Below, in pieces: positions 10,081 to 21,600 of a stretch of 64,000 nt of DNA; the first letter of the stretch is position 1, and the number at the start of each line of letters is the position of its first letter. This stretch comes from Orientallactaga sibirica (lineage: Eukaryota; Chordata; Mammalia; Rodentia; Dipodidae): contig JAEOAD010000001.1 in the NCBI GenBank assembly GCA_036365145.1, positions 106,827,001-106,891,000 on the forward strand, read 5' to 3'. The notes beneath the pieces were generated by a model. It did no database searches. It was not told the origin of the DNA and saw nothing but the letters and a program-made list of their open reading frames with translations. The translations under genes and the position numbers were made by a program.

Positions 10081-10410
10081 GATCAGTTACTCTTTATTGC
10101 AGTGAAAAACGTCTGTCCAGAAGCAATTTAAGGAAGGAAAGGGTTTATTTTGGTTAGCCGTCATGGAAGGGAGGTCCTGGTGGCAGGAACAGAAAGCTGG
10201 TGTCACATTGACAGGCAGGAAGCAGAGGATAGACAGCAAGTGGGGTCAGGCTATCAAACCTCCATGCCTGCCTCAGAGACCCACTTCCTCAAGCAAGGGT
10301 CTGCCTTCTCAGGGTTCCACAATCTTCTCAAATGGCGCCACCATCTCAGGACCAAGTGTTCGAACACAAGAGCCTATGGGGCATTTTACATTCAAACCAC
10401 AATGATGACG
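10081..10410 (+). repeat. Possible MaLR-type LTR fragment
   Basis: Resembles the ERVL-MaLR LTR pattern: GGAAAGGGTTTATTTTGG, CATGGAAGG, GGCAGGAAC, a GAAGCAGAGG stretch and a late ACATTCAAACCAC. Orientation and family are uncertain; no target duplication identified. Confidence 0.45.
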
Positions 10411-10734
10411 ATGAAATTTCAGGGGTATCCAGAGAGATAGAGCCTGGCCGTGCTGAAGGCAGATGTGGGTAATATGAGCCTCTAGGGATCCAACTGTCTC
10501 AGCAAGGGAAGACTTCTTTGGCTCTTGTGTGATACCTGGTCCCGTGACTTAGGGTGACGCAGACCGGCAATGCCTGGAAGAGGCCACTTGGTCAGCTCCG
10601 CTCCTGACCTGAGTTGCTGGGGTGTGGCTAATCACTGGAATCACCTGGAAGCTTTTACATTTTGCTGCAAGATGAAGCCACCCACCTCCCATACTTCCTC
10701 CTAGACTATGGCATGAGGTTTGCAGCTAGATGAT

Positions 10735-10880
10735 GTCCAAAATCTTGGCTCCTCCATCAAGGCCTCGTGGCCTGTTGCCAAGTAACTCATCTGTAAACTG
10801 AGGGGAAACAGCACCCCACTCAGGCATATTGCAAGGATTAGAGGCCATGGACATGCAAGGGTGCATGCAATAGAACCCAC
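10735..10880 (+). repeat. MIR fragment
   Basis: TTGCCAAGTAACTCATCTGT and AAACTGAGGGGAAACAGCAC followed by a GCAAGGATTAGAGGCCATGG stretch fit MIR sense orientation. Confidence 0.65.
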
Positions 10881-11365
10881 TGGATTAAAATAATGACGAA
10901 TAAATATCAGCAATTTAGGTGACCCAAAGTGTCTTGCTTTTATGTAGGGGAGGGGAGTCAATTTATTTTTACTATGAGGAACCGGCTGACTCTTGTTTCT
11001 ATCTGATGGGACTAAACTGCCACGAACATTTTCTAACTTTTCATGAAGGAGCATGCATTTCATGACAATAACAGGAATGAAAGAACCTATTTTTTTTCTG
11101 TGCCAGCATCCGCCCAGTGTAGAACAAAATGTTATTCATGGCCAGGCTCCACCTTGCTGAGTGAGGCTGACATTTGTCTTTGAAAACATGCTCCTTTTGA
11201 CAACCCTTAGGAGTCCACATGCTAACAAGGTGGAGGTCCCAAAGAGCTGTGACCACTTTAGGAGAAACCCAGCCTTGGCACTGGATGCAAGGATGCTAGA
11301 ATCCCACCTCTGTGCCAGTGGGCATGCCTCAGTTCTGGGTTTGTCCTTTCCAGATTAAAAAAAAA

Positions 11366-11567
11366 AATTAACTATTTTTTTATATTTATTTATTTGAGAG
11401 AGAGGGAGAACGGGTGTGCCAGGGCCTCTATCTAGCCACTGCAAAGGAACTCCAGATGCATGCGCCATCTTGTACATCTGGCTTATGTGGATACTGAGGA
11501 ACGGAACCTGGGTCCTTAGGCTTCATAGGCAAGCACTTTAGCGTCTAAGCCATCTCTCCAGCCCAGA
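11366..11567 (-). mobile_element. DIP SINE
   Basis: TTTATTTATTTGAGAGAGAG start, CCAGATGCATGCGCCATC core, CCATCTCTCCAGCCC end. Flanked by AGATTA at both ends. Confidence 0.92.
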
Positions 11568-12850
11568 TTAACTGGTTTATTTCGCATATGAAGGATCTAG
11601 CCTAGCATCTGGCACTCTAGAGACCCTCAAAAAATGTGAGCTGCTGAGGTCATGCCAGGCTTTGTGTCACCGAACTCACATAGTAGCCATCCCTTGCTTG
11701 ACTCCCAGCAGCCCTGGGTCTGGAAGCTGTGGAGGCTCAGTGTTGCTTCCAGCCTCTTAAGAATGTTCTGAGAACAACCCTACACCCTGCTGGGCCAGAG
11801 CAAGCCGCCCCTGCTTGGGAGGGGAGGAGTTCCCAAACCGGCTTTGCTTTTTTATGGATAGGAAGGCTGAGTTTAGAGGCAGCAGCAGGGGACCCCACGA
11901 ATAAATGCAGAAAAGCCTCTCCAAGACTTGCCATTGTGATTAGGACAATGGTAGGCCCTGCAGAAGATTTTTATCCGGTTGGACTGGACCTGAAAATAAA
12001 TGTGCTCATGCTACGCCCTGCCCGACTAGCCTAGCTCGAGGACCGACCCTGAGCTCTGCAGAAGAGGAGGAACATGCTTCTTTAATGTCTGGGCCTCAGG
12101 TAAGGAAGAGGGAGATTCAGGGTGTGGAAGGTGTTCCCAGGGTCGGGGGACAAGGCTCGCTGAAGCTCTGGTCACTGCTCCCCCCACCACGCTGGAGTTT
12201 CCCCAAAGCTGCCAGGTCCCACATCCCCACCCTTCCTCCTTGTTTCCCAGGCCACAATGAGCCACATCCAGCAGGATGGCAGACACACCCAGGCAAGGTT
12301 GTCCAGCTCTGTCAGGGAGAGGATCCTTGAGCAGTGGGCAGGGGAGGGGAGCTGAGCAGGCCCAGTAGCTTTCTGAGCTGAGGAAATGTCTCACGCTCTC
12401 CTTGGACTGGGCAGTCTTTACCTGCTTGCAAGGGAGTCATACAATTAGAAAGACCTTTCGGGAACCAGCACCATCTCCCGTGGAACAGTCTCTCAGCCCT
12501 TCTCCTGGTAGGGCTTCTAAGTATCCTGGAGTAGTATAGGAAACCTTCCTCACCCAGGAAGCTGGTGCTTTTAGACACTTCTGGTTTAAGAAGTAGTCTG
12601 ATGTCCTGGCTGGTCATTGTGTCATCCAGAGGTAAAACTTGGGACTGGAGAAATAAGGCTTGAATCACAGCCCCCTCCCAGCTGGCAGGTGATACTAAAT
12701 TTAACCTTTCTGGGTCTGTTTCCATAACTCTAAATCAGAAGGAAGGTAAGGAATGATATGGGAGAAACCACATAATATTCACAGCTCAGGGCTGGGCAAA
12801 TAGTAAGTTTTTATTACTTAGAAGCCACTTTATTAATAAAAGCTAAGGTC
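11568..12850. other. Unique, relatively GC-rich intergenic stretch
   Basis: No repeat or recognisable exon. Overlapping open frames on both strands (up to 137 codons) have no family resemblance and no convincing splice context. In other mammals the region 3' of ABLIM1 leads towards AFAP1L2, but I see no exon of it here. Confidence 0.55.
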
Positions 12851-13045
12851 TGAGGGCTTATTTTGTATCATGCTGGGTCTGGTACAAGAGCTCTCATCAC
12901 AACCCTCTCGGGTAGGCATTATTACTATTCTTTTACAGAAATGGAAATTGAGGCTTAAGGAGTGCAGGAAACCGTCCGTCATCACTGACCTAGCGGGGTC
13001 TTGGTGGAACTGAACTCAAACCCTGGTGGCGTCTTTTTCTACCCT
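12850..13045 (-). repeat. MIR element
   Basis: Reverse MIR: CTCTCATCACAACCCTCTCG, GGTAGGCATTATTACTATTC, TTTACAGAAATGGAAATTGA and GGCTTAAGGAGTGC, ending ACTGAACTCAAACCC. Confidence 0.85.
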
Positions 13046-13261
13046 GTTCTTAGCTAGGTAACACTTTTGGTGTCTATTACAGCTAATGAGCACATTTTCA
13101 AGGACTTCAACCTTAGATTGTTTGGGAATGAAGAGAATGTTGTTCTAGTAACATATAAAAGAGGTTCTGGGCCTGCTTTAATGATCTATTATTCATACAA
13201 AGACTATAGGGAGGGAAAAGCTCAGAACAAAAACTACAATTATCAAAGGATTATTATTATT

Positions 13262-13477
13262 CATAATATTTTATTTATTTATTTATTTGAGAGAGAAAGA
13301 GAGAGGGAGACAGAGAGAGTGAAATACAAGTGTGCCAGGGCCTCTAGCCACTGCAAACAAACTCCAGACACATGCGCCCCCTTCTGCAGCTGGCTTATGT
13401 GTGTACTGGGGAATCAAAGCTGGGTCCCTGGGCTTCGTAGGCAAGTGAATTAACTACTAAGCCATCTCTCCAGCCCT
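13262..13477 (-). mobile_element. DIP SINE
   Basis: TTTATTTATTTATTTGAGAG start, GA run, CTCCAGACACATGCGCCCCC core, GCCATCTCTCCAGCCC end. Confidence 0.92.
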
Positions 13478-13489
13478 GATTACTACTTT

Positions 13490-13762
13490 TTGTACATGTG
13501 TGTACACATGTGTGTGCATGCATGTGGAGGCCAGAGGATGGCTGTGGGCATTTTCTCCCTTGAGACAGGGTCTCTTGTTGGCCTGGAGCTCACTTATTGG
13601 GCTAGACTGGCTGGCCAGCAAGTCCCAGGATCCACTTGTCTCCACCTCTCTAACACTGCAATTACAAGTGTGTGACAGCATGCCCAGCGTGGGCTCCGGG
13701 GATTCAACTCAGGGCTTCATGCTTGGTAGGCAAACTCTTTACCAGCTATGTCCTCAGCCAGT
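13490..13762 (-). mobile_element. B4-type SINE
   Basis: GT-rich start, GGAGGCCAGAGGATG, TTGAGACAGGGTCTCTTGTT, GACTGGCTGGCCAGCAAGTC, then an ID-like end (GGCAAACTCTTTACCAGC...CTCAGCC). Confidence 0.82.
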
Positions 13763-13931
13763 CCTGCAATGATTATATTTAATAGTATTTGATGTCACTC
13801 ACACACCACCCAATACCATCCATGTCCTCATGTGCTTTCCTGCACCTGAGTACTCTCTCTTACTTCACTGCCATCACTCACCATTCTGGAACACAGCGAG
13901 AGCAGATGTTCATTATAAAACTACCCACGAA

Positions 13932-14121
13932 GGGCTGGAGAGATGGCTTAGTGGTTCAGGTACATGCCTGCAAAGCCTAAGGACCCTGGTTCAAATCTCC
14001 AGGTCCCACGTAAGCCAGATGCACATGGTGGCGCATGAGCCTAGAGTTTGTTTGCAGTGGCTAGAGGCCCTGGCGTGCCCATTCTCACTCTCCCTCTCTC
14101 TCTTTCCCTCTCTTTCTCTAA

Positions 14122-14156
<35 letters not shown>

Positions 14157-14172
14157 AATAATATCTTAAAAG
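13932..14172 (+). mobile_element. DIP SINE with perfect target duplication
   Basis: Flanked by the 16-bp repeat AAAACTACCCACGAAG (about 13916-13931 and 14173-14188). Long uninterrupted AAAT tail. Likely a recent insertion. Confidence 0.93.
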
Positions 14173-14289
14173 AAAACTACCCACGAAGACACTGAAGCTC
14201 ACAACGCATAAGCTGTGCATAAGGGTCTGTTCTTCAAGCCTACGTGGTTAATCACTCTTGGCAAAGCTCACTGATGCTTCCTGAGCAGT

Positions 14290-14430
14290 GGCGTGCAGGG
14301 TAGTACACTAAGTGTTCAACGTATAGTGGTGATTATGCTTGTTTTGCCCTTTCTGCAGATGAGCTAATGAGGCTTAGAGAGACTAAATAACTGATTTAGA
14401 ACCTCCCAAAATGTCATTCAAACTGTTCTG
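14290..14430 (-). repeat. MIR fragment
   Basis: Reverse MIR: TACACTAAGTGTTCAACG, CTGCAGATGAGCTAATGAGG and CTTAGAGAGACTAAATAAC. Confidence 0.65.
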
Positions 14431-14589
14431 TGGTGGTGATGGTGGTGATGAGCTCATGGCCAGATGGAATGGAGCAGACCCTAGAGGTTTAGTATGAAAT
14501 ACATTCCTTGCCCTTAGGACGCAGACAGTGGGACTTGGAGGAAAGCAGTATGGGACTTGAGGTGACTCCTGGATGCTCCTAGTTCTTCT

Positions 14590-14745
14590 GCTCGCTGGCT
14601 GAGTGGTCAGGGATGTTGGCCTAGCCTTTGAACTTTGATTTCTTCACTTGTAACGTGGAGCTACAATGATCTGCCTTGAACGGATATTATGAGGGATTTG
14701 CTAATGCAAAGCTAGGTTGATTGATAATCAACATAGAACTTGAGT
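14590..14745 (+). repeat. MIR fragment
   Basis: CTGAGTGGTCAGGGATGTTG, then TTGATTTCTTCACTTGTAAC, then ATTATGAGGGATTTGCTAAT, in MIR sense order. Confidence 0.55.
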
Positions 14746-15507
14746 TCAACTGAAAAGCACCACCATGCAGAGCTGACAGGATGAGGCAACACCTGCTAAT
14801 GAGGTCCAACCAGAAGTGTGCCAAAAGTCTGGTTGGGTGGGGCCATCAAAGCACTCATGCTAAGGGTGTGAACATGGCCTTGTCTTTGATTAGGACAAAT
14901 GGAACCTATGGGAAATTTGCATGGGTAAAGCAAGAGATGATGGGAATTTTTTTAAGTGTTAACATTGGTGGTGCAACAGTGGCATGACTGTTATGGGGGG
15001 GTAACCAACCACTCTCTGATGTGATATTAAGCCCACCCACAGGAAGGAATTCATGCCTTAGTTGGGAAGTCATGGGCCCTGGGAGGGGCGGACTTACTAC
15101 TGCTGTTATGCTAAGCAGACAGCTTGTCAAACTGCTTTCTAAATATGTATGTTTATGCTCACAACCAGTGCTGCTTTCAGCCTTCTCAGCACAGAAGTTT
15201 ATTTTTGGAGTAGGCAGAGGTTAATGCAGAGGCACATAGCTGGTGAATGTGCCCAAGGATAAATGACTATTGCCCTCAGCTTCTGATGGAAGAGAGGGTG
15301 GAAAGAGTGTAAGAGGTGGAAGATGGACACAGTGCTGTACAATGCTGTCTTCTAGATGTGACGTGGCTGTTATACCCATGACCTCATAGCAGCTGTGGTT
15401 TCCTGCACAGGACTGAGCAGGCTAACACTCCATCATGGATGGAAGAGGGACTCACAAGACCTCACACCTCCCAGGGGAGCCACAGGCCATTAAAAGTTGC
15501 TGGAGGG

Positions 15508-15756
15508 TGGCTGGAGAGATGGCTTAGTGGTTAAACATTTGCCTGTGGAGCCTAAGGACCCTGGTTTGAGGCTCAATTCTCCAGCACCCACGTCAGCCAG
15601 ATGCACAAGGGGGTGCACGCATCTGGAGTTCGTTTGCAGTGGCTGGAGGCTCTTGTGCACCCATTCTCCCTCTCTCTCTCTCTACCTGTCTATTTCTGTA
15701 TCTCTCTCTCTTAAATAAATAAATAAATAAATAAATAAACAAATAAATATTTTTTT
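15508..15756 (+). mobile_element. DIP SINE, first of two at one target site
   Basis: GGTGGCTGGAGAGATGGCTT head and a long AAAT tail. Flanked by AAAAGTTGCTGG (15492-15503 and 15757-15768). Confidence 0.92.
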
Positions 15757-15774
15757 AAAAGTTGCTGGGGGAAG

Positions 15775-15974
15775 GGCTGGAGAGATGGATTAGCAGTTAA
15801 AGCTTTGCCTGTGATGCAGGTTCAATACCCCAGGACCCACGTAAGCCAGATGCGCAAAGTGGCGCATGCATCTGGAGTTTATTTGCAGTGGCTAAGGGCC
15901 CTGGTGCGCCCATTCTCTATCTCCCTCCCTCTTTCTCTCCTTATGCAATAAATAAACAAAATGTTTATTTAAAA
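15775..15974 (+). mobile_element. DIP SINE, second of two at one target site
   Basis: Flanked by AAAGTTGCTGGGGGAAG (15758-15774 and about 15976-15992), the same host sequence that flanks the preceding DIP. Confidence 0.92.
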
Positions 15975-16258
15975 CAAAGTTGCTGGGGGAAGGGGAGTCA
16001 TGTGCTTTAGTGGTGCAGCCACTCGTAAGGTGCACATACTCCATGAATAACCCCTCACCCATGCTCATGCAAGAAACTAGATTAACTCAGTGGATCTCTC
16101 TCTCTCTCTCTCTCTGGCATGGAAACAGGAAGATTAGTTGGGAAGAAGAAGGGGTTTAGTGGGAGTGGGAGGGAGATAAGAGAGCAATGCAGGTGACTAT
16201 GATCAATCCATTATATAACACATGAACGTTTCAAAAACAATTTTAAAAATCCATTTAA

Positions 16259-16500
16259 GGGCTGGAGAGATGGCTTAGCAGTTAAGGTGCTTGTTTGTGG
16301 CCTAAGGACCCATGTTCAACTCCCAGATCCTATGTTAGCTAGACCCACAAAGGTGAGGCAAGGTCAAGGTCATACATGCCCACTAGGTGGTGCAAGCATC
16401 TGGAGTTTGATTGCAGTGGCTGAGGCCCTGGCATGCCAATTCTCTCTCTCTCCCTCCCTCTCTCTCTCTCTCTCTAAAAATAAAATAAAATAAAATAATT
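16259..16500 (+). mobile_element. DIP SINE (long form)
   Basis: GGGCTGGAGAGATGGCTTAG head, internal segment with CATGCCCACTAGGTGGTGC, CT run, AAAATAAAAT tail. TCCATTT recurs at both ends. Confidence 0.92.
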
Positions 16501-17320
16501 CCATTTGAACATGAAAGAGTCAACACTGGCCATGTTCTGGTGCCAGATTCCCCAGCACATCTGGAAGAATTGGACATGGTATAGACAAAAGCTCATCGGC
16601 AAAGCGCAGGTGAGCAGAGAAGCATATTGCTTTTGGAAGAGGAAGGAGCAGGGCATGGAGGGAGGGGCAGATGAGCAGTGGGTAAGGCAAGGGCTGTCCA
16701 TGGAGGTTCTGAGACTCCCAACAGAGAGAGAAGTGAACTGTACTGTGAAGGTTAGCTAGCCATGCAAACAAGGCAGGTGTCACTCTCAACAAAAAGGCGG
16801 CTACCAGAGCCAAATGCAAGGACCAGCAGGTGAGCCCTCGTCGGGAAGCTATGGTGATACTGGACACAGAAAAGGGCAGACTGGGAGCCAGGCCTCCTCC
16901 TGACTTGATCTCTGCAGTGAATTGTGTTGGAAATACTTCCCTCCAGCTGCAAGGCCATGGTCTACATGGGTGCCAGCTTGACTGGCTTCTGGAGAGGAGG
17001 GATAGACACTGTGAGATGAAGGCTGTGGTTGGGTCAGGCATTGAAAGCAGACCTGTGGATTTCCTGGCAATGAAGACAAGTAAATTAAAATGCAGCTTGT
17101 CTTCATGCAAACACTGAAGATTTGAAGATAGCGTCCCCACCCCCACATACACATCGCATTCTAGCATACTGCAGTGGTCTACGCTCCCAGTGGCCCAAAA
17201 GCTCTTATCCTCAAGCCTCAAGTCCCCAGTTTTGTCTAAGTGACGAGACTGTCACTACTGTGGCACAAACAGAATCAAATATCTGTTGCACCAGCAATGT
17301 CACACTGTTGCTAAGAGTTT
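16501..17320. other. Unique intergenic sequence
   Basis: No repeat or RNA gene. Contains the longest open frame of the window (16520-17221, minus), which I do not accept as a gene. Confidence 0.6.
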
Positions 17321-17324
17321 TTTT

Positions 17325-17420
17325 TGTGGGGGGTGTAGAGTGTGGTGTTGGGGCTTGAACTCAGGGCCTTGCACATGCTCAACATACATTGTACCATTGA
17401 GTTATCATTGCCCCAGCCAA
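17325..17420 (-). repeat. ID-like SINE fragment
   Basis: GGGCTTGAACTCAGGGCCTT, GCACATGCTCAACATAC and GAGTTATCATTGCCCCAGCC are a reversed ID/BC1-type tRNA-derived body. Confidence 0.7.
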
Positions 17421-17496
17421 TAATTTACCTGTAATCAACTTGGTCAGTATTATTGGATGATTGGACAGTGTAATGGAACTAAGCCTTATTTGTTGT

Positions 17497-17645
17497 ATTT
17501 TTTTTTTCCAAGGTAGGGTCTCACTCTAGCTCAGGCTGACCTGGAATTCACTATTTAATTGCAGGGTAGCCTTGAACTCACAGTGATCCTCCTACCTCTG
17601 CCTCTCATGTGCTGGGATTAAAGGTGTACGCCACCACGCCTGGCT
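17497..17645 (-). mobile_element. B1 SINE
   Basis: AAGGTAGGGTCTCACTCTAG start, GGATTAAAGGTGTACGCCAC and CCACGCCTGGC end. TGTTGTATTTTTTTT recurs on both sides as target duplication. Confidence 0.9.
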
Positions 17646-17715
17646 GTTGTATTTTTTTTCATCACCAATTAATATGATAAAATGCATCGCTATGGCTTTG
17701 TTGTGATTCTTGGAA

Positions 17716-17912
17716 AGTGGGTTAGTGCTGTGTGTGTGGGGGGATGGAGACCAGAGGTCAACCTCTGGTGTTGGTGGCATTCTTCAGGAATGCTGTCTTC
17801 CTCCTTTGAGATGGGTCCTCTGGTCTTTGGCACATCGACTCAGCTAGACCAGCCCGCCAGTGAGCCTCAGGTTTCTGCTGGTTTCCATCTCCCAAGCGCT
17901 GAGACACCCAGC
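17716..17912 (-). mobile_element. B4-type SINE fragment
   Basis: GGAGACCAGAGGTCAACCTC, GAGATGGGTCCTCTGG, CAGCTAGACCAGCCCGCCAG and CCAAGCGCTGAGACACCCAG; lacks the ID-like end. Confidence 0.7.
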
Positions 17913-17919
17913 ATTGATG

Positions 17920-18237
17920 CACGTGCGTGTGTACGTGTGCTTGCATGTGTGAGTCTGTGTGCACATGTATATAGAGGCCAGAGGCTGACCTTGGATGTTT
18001 TCCTCTATTACTTCTCCCCCTTACTTATTGAGACAGGGTCGCTCACTGAACCCAGAGCTCACTGATTCAGCTAGTCGAAGCAGCCACTTTTCCCTAGGGA
18101 TCTACCTGTCTCTGGTTCCCCAGTGCTGGGACTACAGGCATATGCCACCATGCTGGCATGCCTATGGCTGTTGGGGGATGAACTCTGGTCCTCATGCTTG
18201 CATAGTCATTGCTTTGCTGATACTTTTTTTGTATTTT
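17920..18237 (-). mobile_element. B4-type SINE
   Basis: GT-rich start, GAGGCCAGAGGCTGACCTTG, TTGAGACAGGGTCGCTCACT, CAGTGCTGGGACTACAGGCA and a GATGAACTCTGGTCCTCATG ID-like part. Followed directly by a DIP. Confidence 0.8.
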
Positions 18238-18441
18238 TTTTTTTATGTGAGAAAGAGAAAGAGAGAGAGAGAATTGGCACGCCAGGGCCTCCAGCCACTG
18301 CAATCAAACTCCAGACACATGCGCCACCTTGAGCCTTTGTGTCACTGTATGCCTCTGGCTTATGTAAGATCTGGAGAGTAGAACGTGGGTCCTTAGGCTT
18401 TGCAGGTAAGCACCTTAACTGCTATGCCATCTCTCTGTCCC
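18238..18441 (-). mobile_element. DIP SINE
   Basis: T-rich start, GAGAAAGAGAAAGAGAGAGA run, AAACTCCAGACACATGCGCC core, GCCATCTCTCTGTCCC end. Confidence 0.88.
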
Positions 18442-18445
18442 CACC

Positions 18446-18591
18446 CCCTTTTTTGAGATAGGGTCTCACTCTAGCCAAGGCTGGTCTGGAATTCACTATG
18501 GAGTCTCAGAGTGGCCTTGAACTCACAGCAATCCTCCTACCTTTGTCTCCCAAGTGCTGGGATTAAAGGTGTGTGCCACCACACCTGGCTT
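18446..18591 (-). mobile_element. B1 SINE
   Basis: TTTTGAGATAGGGTCTCACT start, GGGATTAAAGGTGTGTGCCA and CCACCACACCTGGC end. It is the last repeat before the ABLIM1 3' end. Confidence 0.92.
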
Positions 18592-18669
18592 GTTGATCCT
18601 TTTCAAAATGGGGCAGACCTTCAAATAGACCATGGGAATAAGAAATGAACGAGGCATGTTGGCACTGAC

Positions 18670-21600
18670 GAATGAAGCACACAGCTTTATTCATGGAGTT
18701 CTGAGTACAGCAGTGACAGTGGCAAAGGAGCGTGGTGAGGGCTGCCGCGACAGGCTGGCGGAGCAGGTCAAGATCCCTGCAGCTCAGTGACAAAGGGACC
18801 AGCAGGCCACCCCAGACTATGCACCCAAGCATGAGGCACTCGGGCACAGACACACACCCACTCAATTTCACAGGGAACACGACACAGCTTTTCAAAAGTT
18901 CTTTGAAACATTCGCTTTCATATTTCAGAAAGGGGAGGGAGTGCAGGGAGAGTTGAAGGCCGTCCACCAGGTGAAAATAAACCCAATTTAAAAGAACCCC
19001 AAGAACTTCAGTGGAGGGCCGTGAACGACTCGTCAAAACCACTCACACATTTATTACAAGACAAATCTGCACACAACCTCCTCCCCCCAGCCCTCAGAGG
19101 GGAAAAAAAAAAACAGTTTGTGGGCAACTGTCTTCTCGCCCATAAAGTAAAATATATGCATATATAATGACAACCCTCCAGAATGTCAACTTACAAGGCT
19201 GTCTCCTTCCACCTTTCAGGCATGGGTTCAGGAAGTGACTCATGGGAACATCAGTCTTGGAAGAGATTCAGGGAAGAATTTTATTTGATGATGATAACTA
19301 CCACTCAGTTATACACTAAGCTTCAGAAAAGGTTGGCTTTGTTGGATTTTTATTGTGAATACATTTGCTGCTTAGGAAGCTTCAAGTTAAATTGACCCCT
19401 GCCCCTTTCTTTCTCATTTTGTCATACATTTATCCCGTCTAAGTGAAAATATGATAATACATTGTCATCATCTCCCTCGGCTTCCTGGGCAGAAAATGGG
19501 AAAAAATCATGATTTCTCTTTAAACGCGAAAGCTTTCTCTTTCTCCCATCATGGTGGATGTGGACAGCTCCTTTTCTGTACATCATCACTGGAAGACCGT
19601 ATCATCACAACTCTGAAGCCGTAGGTCATCTCTTTTTCTGGAAAGTTCTTCAAAAGGGAGCGTTCAGGAGTAAGCTTTAGGGCACACAAACCCTTGATTT
19701 GTCCAAAGAAAATAATTGTTAAAATCAAAATCAAGGCTGGCACAGGAAGTACAGATTAAATAGCTACTAGAAATACAAAGCGATTTTCTGAACTTGTTTC
19801 AGAAAACAGAATTTATGTCCCTTCCACCATTTGTCATGACAAAACAGGTTCTTGGAGTCCACAGTCTGGACCAATGCCTGCCCCTGTGACAAACCCCAGA
19901 ATGCCACCAAGTTTGCTTGAAATAGTTTATTTATAAAGACTCAAAAGTAATTAATCTGATTCTTTGAAACTTGCAAAAGCAGATGTATTTCATAGCATCA
20001 TCTGAGAAGCAGTTCTTAGAAAAAAAGATGTCTGCCTCAAAGTGTAAAAGAAACCAGTTTTAGCAATATCGCTAGCTGGACCGCCCCAAGTTTGAGGTGA
20101 CTGACACCAGGCTGTGATGGGGACAAGGTGGGACTGTGCCTCAAAGGAGGAGAGTCAGCTTGAGGGCAATGGGATCAGGGTTAGAGGAAAACAGATGACA
20201 GGACAGATAGAAAACTATCTTTTTTTTTTTTTCTGCACCTTAGTACTCATGAGCTCTAGTTTTTTTCTCTTTGAGGTTTCAGAGAAATAGGCAGTTTGTT
20301 TTGTTATTGAAGGAGTCATATTAAAAAACATTTCATAACAAACCCCACACGCGGATGGAGATGCAGAGTAAGCTATACGCATTTCCAAAGGTTCCCTGTT
20401 ATTGCCTAAGGAACTGCACAGGAAGACTACATGGGAGCTGGGTTTGCTTGGAGCGCTGACCCTCATATGGTCACAGAAGCCTCTTCTACGCCATGCGATC
20501 AGTATGCGCTTCAAGTCACAAGTAAGTCAATACTAGAAAAGGTAGCCCTTAATATATGCACCAAGCCTGCCATGTATGCGGTTCTTTCCCAAGACAGAAT
20601 AAGCTGCTTTAATTTGACTGTTGACAACTGGCATTATCCTGTGTTGAACAGGGTGGGAATAAAACACCCATCTCCTTGCCCTGGCCTGGACATTTCAAGG
20701 TCAAGCATGCTGAGCCCCACAACCTAGGCAGGTCATTGGAACTGGCAGTTAGAACCAGGCTGCTCTGAGCCATTCTCCCAGCTGGAATCTTCTGCAGACA
20801 GGGGGATGGTGAAGGGGAGCTCCCTATGTATGATGGTTCCCAGGGGCCTCTCCCCCAGAGCAGCCTTGTTGATGCTTTCCACCAATGCATGGTTGCACAG
20901 TGTAAGTTAAATGAACTACTAGGCTGGATATGGAAGGAAGAAAAACAAACAAACCTTTTTACAAATAGGATGAGAAACTGAATTCAAAAAATGGATAAGA
21001 AAAGCAGGGTTGTATTACTGGGAGAATTTAGGGTATAGTTCTTCAATTACTGCAATTTTAGGCAGGCTCTTTCACTCTACATTTCTGTAAGATAAAGAGA
21101 ATTCTGCCAGACGACTTTGCCTAGTCCACAAAAGAGCCATGTGCTCTTCATGGAAACCAAGGACGGAATCTCAGCGGAATCACCTGACTGTGCCCACGTT
21201 TCGTTTCCTGAATTGCTTGATTTTTCTCATCTTGCCATTTGATCTGCATGCTTGTGGGTCACAACTCATTAACCAGTGAAAAAATATGGTGGCTTTTATT
21301 ATCTTCACAATAAAAAAAAAAAAAAATCTCTCACCGGCTGAGTTTTGGAACCCATTTGGCCACGACTGTCACTGACTGTGGTAAGGGAAGTGTCATCCTC
21401 CTCACCTTCCACACCACCAAGGCCAAGCAAGACCTAGGCCACACATGCATGGGGTTGCGGCTGCTGAAGCAGTACAGGCAGGGAGGGAGGATGGGTTAGT
21501 GAAACATGGACGAGACAAGAGGCAAGGGAGACGTGACGGGGAAGCCTGCCAGCCGCAGTCAGCCTGTGAAGCCAAGAGGAGCCGAACTCATCTGATCAGG

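Larger units (their letters stand above)
14760..16258 (+). mobile_element. LINE-1 3' portion, interrupted by two DIPs
   Basis: From about 15180 the text follows a rodent L1 3'UTR: GAGGTTAATGCAGAGGCACA, GAGGTGGAAGATGGACACAG, GTGGTTTCCTGCACAGGACT, CATCATGGATGGAAGAGGGA, and a weak A-rich end before the DIP at 16259. Two DIPs (15508, 15775) break it. The 5' limit is uncertain; 14760-15180 may or may not belong. No ORF is preserved. Confidence 0.65.

Noticed and set aside
10081..10410. Firm assignment to a named LTR family
   Set aside because: The resemblance to MaLR LTRs is partial, ends are unclear and no target duplication was found, so only a tentative call is kept.
12312..12725. 137-codon minus-strand frame and neighbours at 11.7-12.7 kb
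   Set aside because: Several overlapping frames on both strands in a GC-richer patch. No family match and no splice signals consistent with an exon.
16520..17221. 233-codon minus-strand open frame, the longest in the window
   Set aside because: No domain or family resemblance, composition like translated unique DNA, overlapping open frames in other phases, no promoter or splice context; starts and ends arbitrarily beside a SINE.
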